Source: Bacteroidales bacterium M3
Lineage (GTDB): Bacteria > Bacteroidota > Bacteroidia > Bacteroidales > Muribaculaceae
Assembly: GCA_001689445.1 (NCBI GenBank)
Contig: LUJN01000016.1
Location: 3,081-33,002, forward strand
Direction: 5' to 3'
DNA length: 29,922 nt
Part shown: positions 16,498 to 25,019 of the stretch, piece by piece
Position numbering within the stretch: position 1 is the first letter of the stretch
Layout of the letters: every line of letters begins with the position of its first letter
The notes under the pieces: generated by a model
What the model was told of the DNA's origin: nothing
The model's database searches: none
Seen by the model: the letters and a program-made list of their open reading frames with translations, nothing else
Translations under genes and position numbers: made by a program

Positions 16498-17319
16498 ATG
16501 ATACTATTTCCCAATGCCAAGATAAACCTCGGGCTTAACATATTGAGAAAACGCCCCGACGGATACCACGACATCGACACGGTGATGTACCCCGTGCCAT
16601 GGTGTGACATACTTGAGATTGTACCCTCCCGAGGAGAGGATACAACGCTCACCGTCACAGGGCGCGGAGTGGCTTGCCCTCCCGAGAAAAACCTCGTCAT
16701 GAAAGCATATCACGCTATTGCCGACAGGATGCCCATCCCTCCGGTCGACATATATCTCCACAAAGTAATCCCCGACGGTGCCGGTCTCGGGGGCGGCTCG
16801 GCGGATGCATCGTTCACCATCCGGGGCCTTAACGAACTGTTTGCCCTCGGCATGAACGACGAGGATATGGCGGCGATAGCGGCGACCATCGGCGCCGACT
16901 GCCCGTTTTTCATCTACAACCGCCCTATGCGCGCCACAGGCATAGGGACAGAGTTTGCCGACACCGACATAGACCTTTCGGGACACTATATAGCCATAGT
17001 GAAACCCACCGAAAGTGTCCCGACGGCGAGAGCATATGCCGGAGTCTCCCCCGCCCTCCCCGATGAGACTATCGACAGGATACTGACGTGGGATATTTCA
17101 CGATGGCAAGGACATCTGGACAATGACTTCGAGACGAGTGTATTTGAGAGCTATCCGACCATAAAAGGCATAAAGGAGCGGCTTTCCACGCTCGGAGCCA
17201 CATATGCCTCAATGTCCGGGTCAGGCTCGGCCGTCTTCGGGATATTCTGCAATGACATTTTGGCAGAGACGCTGAAACGCGAATTTCCCGACTGTGACAT
17301 CTTCACGGGACGGCTCTGA
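16498..17319 (+). CDS. ispE: 4-diphosphocytidyl-2-C-methyl-D-erythritol kinase
   Basis: Cytoplasmic GHMP kinase of the MEP isoprenoid pathway; it phosphorylates CDP-methylerythritol at the 2-hydroxyl using ATP. The 273 aa show PNAKINLGLNI at the N-terminus with the catalytic-site Lys8, the glycine-rich ATP loop PDGAGLGGGSADAS (92-105), the IGADCPFF segment with the catalytic Asp, and the C-terminal GHMP motif ASMSGSGSAVFGIF. Length is usual. It starts 23 bases after the HxlR gene, so they may share a transcript, but the functions look unrelated. About 120 bases then separate it from grpE, which has its own promoter signal. Confidence 0.96.
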   Translation: MILFPNAKINLGLNILRKRPDGYHDIDTVMYPVPWCDILEIVPSRGEDTTLTVTGRGVACPPEKNLVMKAYHAIADRMPIPPVDIYLHKVIPDGAGLGGGSADASFTIRGLNELFALGMNDEDMAAIAATIGADCPFFIYNRPMRATGIGTEFADTDIDLSGHYIAIVKPTESVPTARAYAGVSPALPDETIDRILTWDISRWQGHLDNDFETSVFESYPTIKGIKERLSTLGATYASMSGSGSAVFGIFCNDILAETLKREFPDCDIFTGRL

Positions 17320-17333
17320 ATTTTGAACGTTAT

Positions 17334-17358
17334 ATGATAAAGATTTGTTATCTATCAT
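17334..17358. promoter_or_regulatory. Inverted repeat upstream of the grpE promoter
   Basis: ATGATA (17334-17339) and TATCAT (17353-17358) are exact inverted copies and enclose a second pair, GATAA (17336-17340) and TTATC (17348-17352). It is centred about 62 bases upstream of the predicted grpE start, a suitable site for an activator or repressor. No protein can be assigned. Confidence 0.4.
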
Positions 17359-17381
17359 AAAAAGCCGCCATTCGCGATAGT

Positions 17382-17398
17382 TTGGCAGCATTTTTGCA
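17382..17398 (+). promoter_or_regulatory. Sigma-54-like -24/-12 promoter of grpE-dnaJ
   Basis: TTGGCAGCATTTTTGCA has GG (17384-17385) and GC (17396-17397) separated by exactly 10 bases, and matches TGGCA-N6-TTGCA of the RNA polymerase sigma-54 consensus. Initiation would fall near 17408, leaving a leader of about 28 nt. A weak sigma-70-type box (TAGTTTGG, 17378-17385) overlaps it. Confidence 0.55.
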
Positions 17399-17436
17399 TA
17401 CAAGAACGGTAGACAACAACAAAAACATATATACAA

Positions 17437-18039
17437 ATGAGCCACAAATCAAAACGACAGGACGATTTCATAGAAGAAACTAATCCTGAAGATGAAGAAA
17501 TAGTAGATGTCAACCCGGCTGAAGGCGATGATGCCGAGGCTCTCAAAGATGACCTGCAGGCTGAAGAGGATGTCGCCGATGCCCTGCAAAAGGAACTTGA
17601 CGACACAAAAGCGGCTCTCGACAAGGAGAAACGCGAATACATGTTCCTCATGGCCGAGTTTGACAACTACAAGAAGCGCACCCTGAAAGAAAAGTCGGAA
17701 CTTATACGCAACGCAGCTGCAAACGCCATGCGCGGCATCCTGCCGGTGGTCGATGACATGGAGCGTGCCATCGAGGCCATGAAGAGCAGCGACGACCCCG
17801 CGGCAATAAAGGAGGGCATCGACTTGATTTACAATAAATTCATCAAATACCTCGAACAAAACGGCGTCAAGGAGATACCCACCAAGGGGACTGACTTCGA
17901 CACCGAGTATCATGAGGCCATCACCACAATACCTGTTGAGAATGAGGCCGACAAAGGCAAGGTTGTCGACACGGTATCAAAGGGATACACCATTAATGAC
18001 AAGGTATTGCGCCATGCCAAGGTCGTTGTAGGACAATAA
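17437..18039 (+). CDS. grpE: Nucleotide exchange factor GrpE
   Basis: Co-chaperone that speeds release of ADP from DnaK, acting as a dimer in the cytoplasm. The 200 aa start with a very acidic disordered region (about 8-55), followed by a long coiled-coil helix (about 45-100, with the heptad-like FLMAEFDNYKKRTLKEK) and a compact beta domain containing FDTEYHEAI and the ending GYTINDKVLRHAKVVVGQ, the family signature. Length is normal. The gene is 34 bases upstream of dnaJ on the same strand, so they form a chaperone operon. The upstream -24/-12 element suggests stress-linked control rather than a house-keeping promoter. Confidence 0.97.
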   Translation: MSHKSKRQDDFIEETNPEDEEIVDVNPAEGDDAEALKDDLQAEEDVADALQKELDDTKAALDKEKREYMFLMAEFDNYKKRTLKEKSELIRNAAANAMRGILPVVDDMERAIEAMKSSDDPAAIKEGIDLIYNKFIKYLEQNGVKEIPTKGTDFDTEYHEAITTIPVENEADKGKVVDTVSKGYTINDKVLRHAKVVVGQ

Positions 18040-18073
18040 TCGGTCTTCTTTATAAATAAAAACTATTTTTCAG

Positions 18074-19246
18074 ATGGAAAAAAGAGATTACTACGAAGTG
18101 CTCGGCGTCGACAAGAACGCTTCTGCCGATGAGCTTAAAAAAGCCTATCGAAAGAAAGCGCTTCAATATCACCCCGACCGCAATCCGGGTGACAAGGAGG
18201 CCGAAGAAAAATTCAAGGAGGCAGCCGAGGCATACGATGTGCTCAGCGACCCCGACAAGCGTGCCAAATACGACCAATGGGGACACAACATGGGTCCCGC
18301 CGGATTTGGTGGCGGGGCCGGCGGCGGTTTCTCCGGCGGCGGCATGTCAATGGAGGATATTTTCTCCCACTTCGGAGATATATTTGGCGGTGGCGCAGGT
18401 TTTGGCGGCTTTGGCGGTTTCTCCAGCGCGACGGGCGCACGAGCACGAAAGCGCACACCCAAAGGTGGCGACCTGCGTATAAAGGTGAAACTGTCTCTCA
18501 AGGATATTGCCGAGGGTGTCACCAAAAATTTGAAAATTCCACGGCTTGTTGCCTGTGAGCACTGCAAAGGCACCGGCGCACGCGACGGCGTGGCATTCAC
18601 AACCTGCAACATGTGCCACGGCAGCGGAACGGTGGTCACCACCCAACAGACCATCCTCGGCCCGATGCAGAGTACATCGACCTGCCCCGAGTGTAACGGC
18701 GAGGGCAAAATCATCACCGAGCAGTGCTCTTACTGCCACGGTCAAGGCGTGGAGCGCAAGGAGGAATATGTATCGTTCAGCATCCCCGCAGGTGTTTCCG
18801 ACGGCATGGTTCTCACCCTCAAAGGCAAGGGCAACGCGGCACGCCATGGCGGCATAAACGGCGACCTGCTTGTTGTCATCGAGGAGGAGCCGGATCCCGA
18901 ACTGATACGCGACGGCAACGACATCATATACAACCTTATGCTTGATATCCCCACAGCAGCCCTCGGCGGCTCGGTGGAAGTCCCGACCATTACAGGAAAG
19001 GCGCGCCTGAAGATAGCCCCCGGAACACAGCCCGGCAAGGTGCTCCGCATGAGAGGCAAAGGTCTCCCCTCCACCGAGGGATACGGCACAGGCGACGAGC
19101 TTGTCAATGTCATGGTGTATATCCCCGAAGCACTCAACGACACCGAGCGGAAGGCATTGGAGAGCCTGCAGGGACAACCCGACATCACCCCATCGGAGGG
19201 CGTGAAAAAGCGCATTTTCAGCAAGTTGCGCCACATCTTTGAATAG
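18074..19246 (+). CDS. dnaJ: Chaperone protein DnaJ (Hsp40, type I)
   Basis: Type I J-protein that binds unfolded substrates and stimulates the ATPase of DnaK. Domain order in the 390 aa: J domain 1-70 with H33-P-D35, a Gly/Phe-rich linker (about 74-130), a zinc domain with four CxxCxGxG repeats (CEHCKGTG, CNMCHGSG, CPECNGEG, CSYCHGQG; about 158-235), then the two C-terminal substrate-binding beta domains with TGKARLKIAPGTQPGK and VYIPEAL. All eight zinc ligands are present. It follows grpE by 34 bases, and an intrinsic terminator follows 27 bases after the stop. Confidence 0.98.
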   Translation: MEKRDYYEVLGVDKNASADELKKAYRKKALQYHPDRNPGDKEAEEKFKEAAEAYDVLSDPDKRAKYDQWGHNMGPAGFGGGAGGGFSGGGMSMEDIFSHFGDIFGGGAGFGGFGGFSSATGARARKRTPKGGDLRIKVKLSLKDIAEGVTKNLKIPRLVACEHCKGTGARDGVAFTTCNMCHGSGTVVTTQQTILGPMQSTSTCPECNGEGKIITEQCSYCHGQGVERKEEYVSFSIPAGVSDGMVLTLKGKGNAARHGGINGDLLVVIEEEPDPELIRDGNDIIYNLMLDIPTAALGGSVEVPTITGKARLKIAPGTQPGKVLRMRGKGLPSTEGYGTGDELVNVMVYIPEALNDTERKALESLQGQPDITPSEGVKKRIFSKLRHIFE

Positions 19247-19273
19247 CGCACGGCACTAATCGATACAGCACAT

Positions 19274-19315
19274 GGCGTCGCAGTCAATAGTTATTGGTTG
19301 CGACGCCGTTTTTTT
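19274..19315 (+). terminator. Intrinsic terminator of grpE-dnaJ
   Basis: A 9-bp stem GGCGTCGCA (19274-19282) with TGCGACGCC (19299-19307), continued by an inner CAATA/TATTG stem, runs into seven T (19309-19315). The 3' arm may also supply the -33 region of the dgkA promoter just downstream. Confidence 0.9.
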
Positions 19316-19318
19316 CAT

Positions 19319-19326
19319 TAAATTTG
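19319..19326 (+). promoter_or_regulatory. Promoter -7 box of dgkA-PAP2
   Basis: TAAATTTG matches TAnnTTTG exactly, four bases past the terminator T run. Initiation near 19333 leaves a leader of about 14 nt before the ATG at 19347. A TTG at 19298-19300, inside the terminator stem, is 18 bases upstream. Confidence 0.55.
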
Positions 19327-19346
19327 CAACATATCAAAAATTCAAA

Positions 19347-19718
19347 ATGGAAAAATTCAGTTGGAAAAAACGAGCACTCGGATTCAAGTATGCCTATAAC
19401 GGCATATGGCATGTCATATCGACCCAACACAATGCGTGGATTCATTGTGCCGCAGCTGCCGCCGTAATCGTGGCAGGGATTATATTTGCCATCTCTACGG
19501 TGGAATGGATTATAGTCATCATGTGCATGGCGGCCGTGCTTGCCGCCGAATCATTCAACACCGCGCTGGAAATCCTCGCCAACCGCATAACCGACCGCCA
19601 AGACGAGGCCATCGGCCTTGCCAAGGATGTTGCAGCCGGAGCCGTGCTGTTCACCGCCATAGGTTCTGCAATAGTGGGACTTATCATTTTCATACCAAAA
19701 ATCAGCGCACTATTATGA
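19347..19718 (+). CDS. dgkA: Diacylglycerol or undecaprenol kinase
   Basis: Small inner-membrane kinase with three predicted helices (about 33-50, 52-72 and 95-117) that phosphorylates diacylglycerol or undecaprenol with ATP. The 123 aa carry the catalytic and metal signature AAESFNTALE (E68, N71, E75) and the GLAKDVAAGAVL helix of this family. Which lipid is used cannot be read from sequence; Gram-positive members use undecaprenol and the E. coli one diacylglycerol. The ATG at 19347 is chosen because the earlier ATG (19272) would place the start inside the dnaJ terminator and before the promoter box. Its stop overlaps the PAP2 gene (ATGA), so the two should be translationally coupled. Confidence 0.94.
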   Translation: MEKFSWKKRALGFKYAYNGIWHVISTQHNAWIHCAAAAAVIVAGIIFAISTVEWIIVIMCMAAVLAAESFNTALEILANRITDRQDEAIGLAKDVAAGAVLFTAIGSAIVGLIIFIPKISALL

Positions 19719-20611
19719 AGAATCTCAATCATACAATGAGCCTGCGGCTCGGTTCAATCGCCGTGGCAGTTGGAATGATTTTCCCATCCCACGCCCAAGC
19801 AATCTATTCTGCCACCGATAGCGTGGCAAAAGTCGAGACAGTTGTCGCGACCCGGGAAGTCACAGTGACCGGTGTCGACAGCATCACCACGGAAATCACT
19901 CTCGCAGAGGAACTCGCGTCCTCAATCGCTCAACCCAAACACAAAAGCGACAATCCATACCGCTTCAAGCCGACTCAACTCATCGTACCGGCGGCATTTA
20001 TCGGTATAGGAGCAATCGGGGTCTCCAACGGGTGGCTCAAATCCATCAACGAGGAGGTGAAAGACGGCCTAACGAAAAACAATCACAACCGACTGCGCAT
20101 CGACGACGTGTCGCTAATCCTCCCCGCCGCGACCGTATACGTGCTTGACCTCTGCGGCGTAAAGGGAAAAAACACTGTCGCCGACCAGACAATAATACTC
20201 GGCACGGCATTTGTATTGATGGGCGTCACGGTCGAGGGAACAAAACTTGCCGTCAACGCATGTCGCCCCGACGGCAGCGACTACAAATCCTTTCCCTCGG
20301 GCCATACGGCGATAGCGTTCATGGGCGCGGAATTCCTCCGCAGGGAGTACGCCCACCTCTCCTCATGGATAGGTGTGGGCGGTTATGCGGTAGCAGCCCT
20401 AACGGGATTCATGAGGCTCTACAACAACCGCCATTGGCTCACCGACGTAATCGGAGGTGCAGGATACGGCATACTGTGCGCCCAGGCTGCCTACTGGCTC
20501 TACCCTTTTATCTCAAAGGCGCTTTTTCGCAAGTGCTACAACAAAAACATCTACCTCTTTCCACAGGTAGACTCCCACTCAAAAGGAGTCGCCTGCACGA
20601 TAACATTCTGA
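19715..20611 (+). CDS. PAP2-family lipid phosphatase, exported
   Basis: A 298-aa membrane-associated phosphatase of the PAP2 superfamily. An N-terminal signal peptide (1-29, ending SHAQA) is followed by a hydrophilic segment (30-85) and then membrane helices. The three catalytic motifs are intact: K177-x6-R184-P185, P194-S-G-H197, and R234-x5-H240-x3-D244. The Ser usually before the last Arg is Met here. Active-site residues should face the periplasm. Likely substrates are undecaprenyl pyrophosphate, phosphatidylglycerol phosphate or lipid A phosphate; the pairing with the lipid kinase upstream favours a prenyl or glycerolipid phosphate. The start is the ATG overlapping the dgkA stop. A bidirectional terminator follows. 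Confidence 0.92.
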   Translation: MKNLNHTMSLRLGSIAVAVGMIFPSHAQAIYSATDSVAKVETVVATREVTVTGVDSITTEITLAEELASSIAQPKHKSDNPYRFKPTQLIVPAAFIGIGAIGVSNGWLKSINEEVKDGLTKNNHNRLRIDDVSLILPAATVYVLDLCGVKGKNTVADQTIILGTAFVLMGVTVEGTKLAVNACRPDGSDYKSFPSGHTAIAFMGAEFLRREYAHLSSWIGVGGYAVAALTGFMRLYNNRHWLTDVIGGAGYGILCAQAAYWLYPFISKALFRKCYNKNIYLFPQVDSHSKGVACTITF

Positions 20612-20635
20612 CACTCCTCCTGCTTTGACCAATAA

Positions 20636-20671
20636 AAAAGACCGCGCTCCAACCTTGGAGCGCGGTCTTTT
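20636..20671. terminator. Bidirectional terminator between PAP2 and glgP
   Basis: A perfect 17-bp stem (AAAAGACCGCGCTCCAA with 20655-20671) has a 2-nt loop and A/T runs on both sides, so it works for the PAP2 transcript (+) and the glgP transcript (-), which converge here. Confidence 0.93.
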
Positions 20672-20691
20672 CTGTTATCGCTGTCGCGGGA

Positions 20692-23244
20692 TTAAATCCA
20701 ACGTACGTATGCGAAGTCCATGCGATGGGGCAAGTCGGCATTCTTGGGATATACGCGGAATGCGTAACGGAACACGCCGGCATCCTTCATCTTGTTGGTG
20801 AGCTTATAGGTGACGTTGTTGCCTTCCTCAGACACAGCCTTGAAAGGTATCGTGCCAAAGAAACGCTCCTCACCGTCAACAACCTTGTAAACCACGCACT
20901 CTACACCGAGGTCCTTGCCGAGGCCGTTGGTATTGAGCACCACAGTGGCCTCGAAATTGTCACCTGCATTGGAGGTATTCTCGTTGGAGGTCATGCTTAC
21001 TACTCCGATACCATTCCATGCAGCAGCGACTTTCTCCTTCCATGCGACAATCTCCTTGGCCTTTGCGTAGTCCTTGGCCTTCAGAGCCTTGGTGCGCTTG
21101 CCCTCGGGTTCGTAGAAACGGTCGATATAGTCGTCAATCATACGCTTCATGGTAAAGCGCGGGGCAATCTTGGCGATAGAGTTCTTGATATACTGTATCC
21201 ACTCGGGGGAGTAGCCCTTGGAGTTCTTGGCGAAGTAGAGGGGTACAATCTCGTTTTCGAGCATCGAGTAGATGGTTGCTGCGTCAAGCTTGTCCTGCTG
21301 TGCCTGGTCGGTGAATGTACGCTTGTCGGTGAGTGCCCATCCGGCCTTCTCGCAGAAACGATAGCCCTCATACCACCATCCGTCGAGGACGGAGAAGTTG
21401 AGCACGCCGTTCATCTCGGCCTTCTCGCCCGATGTACCGGAAGCCTCAAGGGGACGGGTCGGTGTGTTCAACCAGATATCCACGCCCGAGACAAGACGCT
21501 TGGCTACAATCATATCATAGTTCTCAAGGAAGATAATCTTGCCGAGGAACTGGGGCATACGGGAAATCTCCATAATGCGCTTGATGAGTCCCTGACCTGC
21601 GCCGTCGGCGGGGTGAGCCTTGCCGGAGAATACAAACTGCACGGGGAACTTCTCATTGTTGACGATGGCAGCGAGACGGTCAAGGTCGGTGAAGAGAAGG
21701 TGGGCACGCTTGTAGGTGGCAAAACGACGGGCAAAACCGATGATGAGCGCGTTGGGGTTGATTTTCTCAAGTACCGATACGATGCGTGAGGGATCGCCCT
21801 GGTTCTTGAGCCACTTCTCGCGGAAGTCCTTCTTGACGAAATTGATAAACTTGTTCTTCATCGTCATGCGGAGATCCCAGATCTTCTCGTCGGGTACGCT
21901 GTAGATATTGTCCCACAGCTCCACATTGCTCTGGTCGCCATAGAATGCGGGGCCGAAAGTGCTCTCGTAAAGAGCCTTCCACTCAGAGGCAGCCCATGTG
22001 GGCATGTGCACGCCGTTGGTCACGTAACCTACATGTGATTCCTCCCAGCTGTAGCCTTTCCAGATACCGGCAAACATCTTCTTTGACACCTCACCGTGCA
22101 GCCAGCTTACACCGTTGGCTTCCTGGCATGTGTTGAGCGCGAACACGCTCATAGAGAAACGCTCGTTGGTATCGGGGTTCTCGCGGCCCATGTTCATGAG
22201 GTCCTGCCAGCTTATGCCGAGTTTTGCAGGGTATTCGCCCATGTACTTGCCGAAAAGACCCTCGTCGAAGTAGTCGTGACCGGCAGGCACGGGAGTGTGG
22301 ACGGTGTAGAGGCTCGACGAACGCACTATCTCGAGGGCAACATTGAAGCTCAGGTGCTGCTCCTGCACATAGTCTACAAGGCGCTGGAGATTGAGAAGCG
22401 CGGCATGCCCCTCGTTGCAGTGGTAGAGGTCGGTCTTGATGCCGAGTTTCTTGAGCATGAGGATACCGCCGATACCGAGGAGATACTCCTGCTTGATACG
22501 GTTTTCCCAGTCACCGCCATAGAGCTGGTGGGTGATGGGACGGTCAAACTCGCTGTTCATGTCAAAGTCGGTGTCAAGCAGATAGAGCTTCATGCGGCCG
22601 ACATTCACACGCCATATGTGCGAATAGACAACACGGCCGGGATAAGGCACCTCAAGGATCATGGGACGGCCATCGGCCTCCATCATCTGCTCAATGGGCA
22701 GCTCGTTGAAGTTCTGAGGCTCGTAGTTGGCAATCTGCTGACCGTCGAGCGACAGTGTCTGGGTGAAATAGCCATAACGATAGAGGAAGCCGACTGCTGT
22801 CATATCTACGCAACTGTCGCTTGCCTCCTTGATATAGTCACCGGCCAACACGCCGAGACCGCCTGAATATATTTTCAATGCATTGCAAAGGCCATATTCC
22901 ATCGAGAAATATGATACCGAGGGGATATCCTTGCGCATCGGTTTCTTCATGTACTCCTTGAAGTCGGCATAAACACCCTGGATGCGGGCCATCATATCCT
23001 TGTCCTTTACAACCTCCTCAAGACGGGCTGAGGAAAGACGCTGCAGCAGCATCACGGGATTTTCACCCACCGCACGCCACAAGTCCGGGTTAAGGTCGTG
23101 GAAAAGCGACTTGGCGTTGCTGTTCCATACCCACCATAGGTTTTTGGCGAGCTCCTCGAGCGGTTTGAGCTTGGAAGGCAAGTCAGATTTTACAGTAATG
23201 TCACGCCATGCGGGTGCATTAGTGTTGCTTACTTGAAGTTTCAT
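20692..23244 (-). CDS. glgP: Glycogen/alpha-glucan phosphorylase
   Basis: Cytoplasmic PLP enzyme (GT35) releasing glucose-1-phosphate from the non-reducing ends of glycogen or maltodextrin. The 850 aa begin with an N-terminal DUF3417-type region (NLWWVWNSNAKSLFHDL). The core shows YFSMEYGL, CNEGHAAL, VHTPVPAGHDYF and VGYVTNGVHMPTW. The PLP lysine is K608 in EASGTSGEKAEMNG; Glu607 stands where Met or Gln is more usual. A C-terminal extension (about 740-850) contains a beta-rich segment ending DFAYVRWI that may bind carbohydrate. This short, regulator-free type is common in Bacteroidetes. It lies 67 bases downstream of the GT3 glycogen synthase on the same strand, so synthesis and breakdown enzymes are co-oriented. 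Confidence 0.96.
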   Translation of the reverse strand: MKLQVSNTNAPAWRDITVKSDLPSKLKPLEELAKNLWWVWNSNAKSLFHDLNPDLWRAVGENPVMLLQRLSSARLEEVVKDKDMMARIQGVYADFKEYMKKPMRKDIPSVSYFSMEYGLCNALKIYSGGLGVLAGDYIKEASDSCVDMTAVGFLYRYGYFTQTLSLDGQQIANYEPQNFNELPIEQMMEADGRPMILEVPYPGRVVYSHIWRVNVGRMKLYLLDTDFDMNSEFDRPITHQLYGGDWENRIKQEYLLGIGGILMLKKLGIKTDLYHCNEGHAALLNLQRLVDYVQEQHLSFNVALEIVRSSSLYTVHTPVPAGHDYFDEGLFGKYMGEYPAKLGISWQDLMNMGRENPDTNERFSMSVFALNTCQEANGVSWLHGEVSKKMFAGIWKGYSWEESHVGYVTNGVHMPTWAASEWKALYESTFGPAFYGDQSNVELWDNIYSVPDEKIWDLRMTMKNKFINFVKKDFREKWLKNQGDPSRIVSVLEKINPNALIIGFARRFATYKRAHLLFTDLDRLAAIVNNEKFPVQFVFSGKAHPADGAGQGLIKRIMEISRMPQFLGKIIFLENYDMIVAKRLVSGVDIWLNTPTRPLEASGTSGEKAEMNGVLNFSVLDGWWYEGYRFCEKAGWALTDKRTFTDQAQQDKLDAATIYSMLENEIVPLYFAKNSKGYSPEWIQYIKNSIAKIAPRFTMKRMIDDYIDRFYEPEGKRTKALKAKDYAKAKEIVAWKEKVAAAWNGIGVVSMTSNENTSNAGDNFEATVVLNTNGLGKDLGVECVVYKVVDGEERFFGTIPFKAVSEEGNNVTYKLTNKMKDAGVFRYAFRVYPKNADLPHRMDFAYVRWI

Positions 23245-23300
23245 AAACAGTTATTTAATTAAATAAGTGATTTTATTTCTTTTATTATAATGAATGGGTT

Positions 23301-23320
23301 CAAAGATTCCTTCATCTTTG
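23301..23320. repeat. Hairpin across the glycogen synthase stop codon
   Basis: CAAAGAT-TCCTTC-ATCTTTG is a perfect 7-bp inverted repeat overlapping the synthase stop codon (23312-23314). In the direction of transcription its second half reads ATCTTTG, close to a -7 box, so it could give glgP a weak promoter or act as an mRNA processing or pause signal. Function is unproven. Confidence 0.4.
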
Positions 23321-24958
23321 GGAGGCTCGTGCAAGAGCTATGTCGAAAGCCTCGACATAATATGCTATAAAGTAGCTCCATGCTGCCTTTCCGGCGGTCT
23401 CTGCGGCTGCGGTCCTTATCTCGGACATCCTGGCGTCATCAGCCTTGGCGAGGTAATATAGCGCACCGGCAATCTCCTCCTTGACCTGATCGTAATTGAA
23501 ATCGCCTCGGGCTATTACATTGACGCCACAGTCTGCAAAATCATTCTTGAATGACGACAATATCCATTGTCCGAAACCTGAGAGTGAGGTCGTCACCGTG
23601 GGCACACTGAAAGCAATGCTCTCCAACGGGGTATATCCCCATGGCTCATAATAGCTCGGGAACACGGTGGCATCCATACCTATGAGCAGATTGTAATAGG
23701 GGGTGTTGAATATGCCGTCAGCCCCGTTAAGGTAACATGGCACATAAATCACCTTCACCCTTGAGGTCTTGGAGTTGTCAAATCCTATTCCATGTATGCG
23801 CAGGTATATGGGATCCTCGCTGGGATTGTTTATTGTGTGGGTTATCACCGGGTCGGGCAACGCTGTCTTGCGCTTTGCACCCAATGAGTGAGCCACATCC
23901 TCACGTGGAGCCTTTACCCACGCGGGCACCATGACATACGCCAGGATATTACGCTTGGGGTTCATATCGGCCAAGGTCTTTACCGCGTCGAGATAGAGGT
24001 CTATCCCCTTATTGCGGTATTCGCAACGTCCCGAGGTGGTTATGATGAACGTGTCATCGCCGAGCTTATAGCCGATGACCGACGAGGCAACGTTGAGGAG
24101 CGTCTCGCGTGCAGCTACTCGGGCTGACTCAAACTTGGCCTTTGACGGCACAAAATTGGCCTCAAACCCGTTTGGCGTCACAACATCGGGACGTCTCTCA
24201 AGAAGCTGCTCACACTCTATTGCAGTGACATCGCTCACCGTCGTGAAGCAGTCTGCCGCATGGGCCGCAGCCTTTTCAAGCGAGTGCTTGGACTGCATAT
24301 TGAGCTCGGCAGCCATCTGGTCGCCGTTATATCCTTTGAGGTAATCATAGAGGGGCTTGCCGTTGCCACAGATGCTGCGGCCTATGCTCGTGGCATGAGT
24401 GGTGAATATTGTCCCGACGCTCGGAAGTTCAGCTTTGACATAGAGCAATCCCATGCCCGTAGTCCACTCGTCGAAGTGGGCGATTATCTTCTTGCCTTTG
24501 ACGTCCGTGAAGTCGCAGATGCTCTTTATCACAATACCTGCAGCATGGGAAAAAGCACAAGCCTCGTCGTAATCGCCATAGGCATGGAGGGAGTCAACCT
24601 TAAACAGCTCCCACATCCGGCCATAGAATTCGTCCTTGACAGCATACATGCCGTCAAACTTCACAAGAACGACAATCGGTTTACCGGGGATATCCCAACG
24701 GCCGACACGCACCGACACTCCTTCGGGCAACTGTGCCTGTGCTTTCCATTCTTTAAGTAAAGACCGTGATTCAACAAAATATGGGGATGGATTCTCCCGC
24801 GTCCAGACATCCGGGCCTATGAATATAGTCTTGTCCTTATATAATTGCTGTAGGGTCTTAGCCTTAGTGGAAAGAACCGTGTAAATTCCTCCAATCTTGT
24901 TACAAACCTCCCAACTTGTTTCAAATAGCAAATCTATAGCCGTTTCGGGCATACGCAT
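23312..24958 (-). CDS. Glycogen synthase, GT3 (eukaryote-type) family
   Basis: Cytoplasmic glycosyltransferase extending alpha-1,4-glucan. It is of the animal/fungal GT3 type rather than GlgA (GT5), shown by ETSWEVCNKIGGIYTVLSTKA at the N-terminus (in residues 14-34), HFDEWTTGMGLLY, TTHATSIGRSICGNG, TPNGFE and the C-terminal acceptor block PSYYEPWGYTPLE with its Glu-x6-Glu retaining-transferase pattern. GT3 uses UDP-glucose in eukaryotes; donor preference here is unknown. At 548 aa it lacks the phosphoregulated C-terminal tail of the animal enzyme. The ATG at 24958 is used; a second ATG two codons on is equally possible. It leads a transcript with glgP, from a -7 box at 24994-25001. Confidence 0.94.
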   Translation of the reverse strand: MRMPETAIDLLFETSWEVCNKIGGIYTVLSTKAKTLQQLYKDKTIFIGPDVWTRENPSPYFVESRSLLKEWKAQAQLPEGVSVRVGRWDIPGKPIVVLVKFDGMYAVKDEFYGRMWELFKVDSLHAYGDYDEACAFSHAAGIVIKSICDFTDVKGKKIIAHFDEWTTGMGLLYVKAELPSVGTIFTTHATSIGRSICGNGKPLYDYLKGYNGDQMAAELNMQSKHSLEKAAAHAADCFTTVSDVTAIECEQLLERRPDVVTPNGFEANFVPSKAKFESARVAARETLLNVASSVIGYKLGDDTFIITTSGRCEYRNKGIDLYLDAVKTLADMNPKRNILAYVMVPAWVKAPREDVAHSLGAKRKTALPDPVITHTINNPSEDPIYLRIHGIGFDNSKTSRVKVIYVPCYLNGADGIFNTPYYNLLIGMDATVFPSYYEPWGYTPLESIAFSVPTVTTSLSGFGQWILSSFKNDFADCGVNVIARGDFNYDQVKEEIAGALYYLAKADDARMSEIRTAAAETAGKAAWSYFIAYYVEAFDIALARASQR

Positions 24959-24993
24959 ACTTGTTTTAGATATTGTAGATTTTTACTTGGGCG

Positions 24994-25001
24994 CAAAGAT
25001 A
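24994..25001 (-). promoter_or_regulatory. Promoter -7 box of the glycogen synthase-glgP pair
   Basis: TATCTTTG on the minus strand matches TAnnTTTG exactly and predicts initiation near 24987, about 30 nt before the synthase ATG. Confidence 0.6.
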
Positions 25002-25019
25002 ATAATTATTTTCAATTTT

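Noticed and set aside
19272..19346. A longer DgkA starting at the ATG at 19272
   Set aside because: That start lies inside the dnaJ terminator and upstream of the -7 box, and the extra residues do not match the family.
20725..21789. A 354-codon plus-strand open frame inside glgP
   Set aside because: Antisense to a secure 850-aa phosphorylase; the translated product has no domain pattern.
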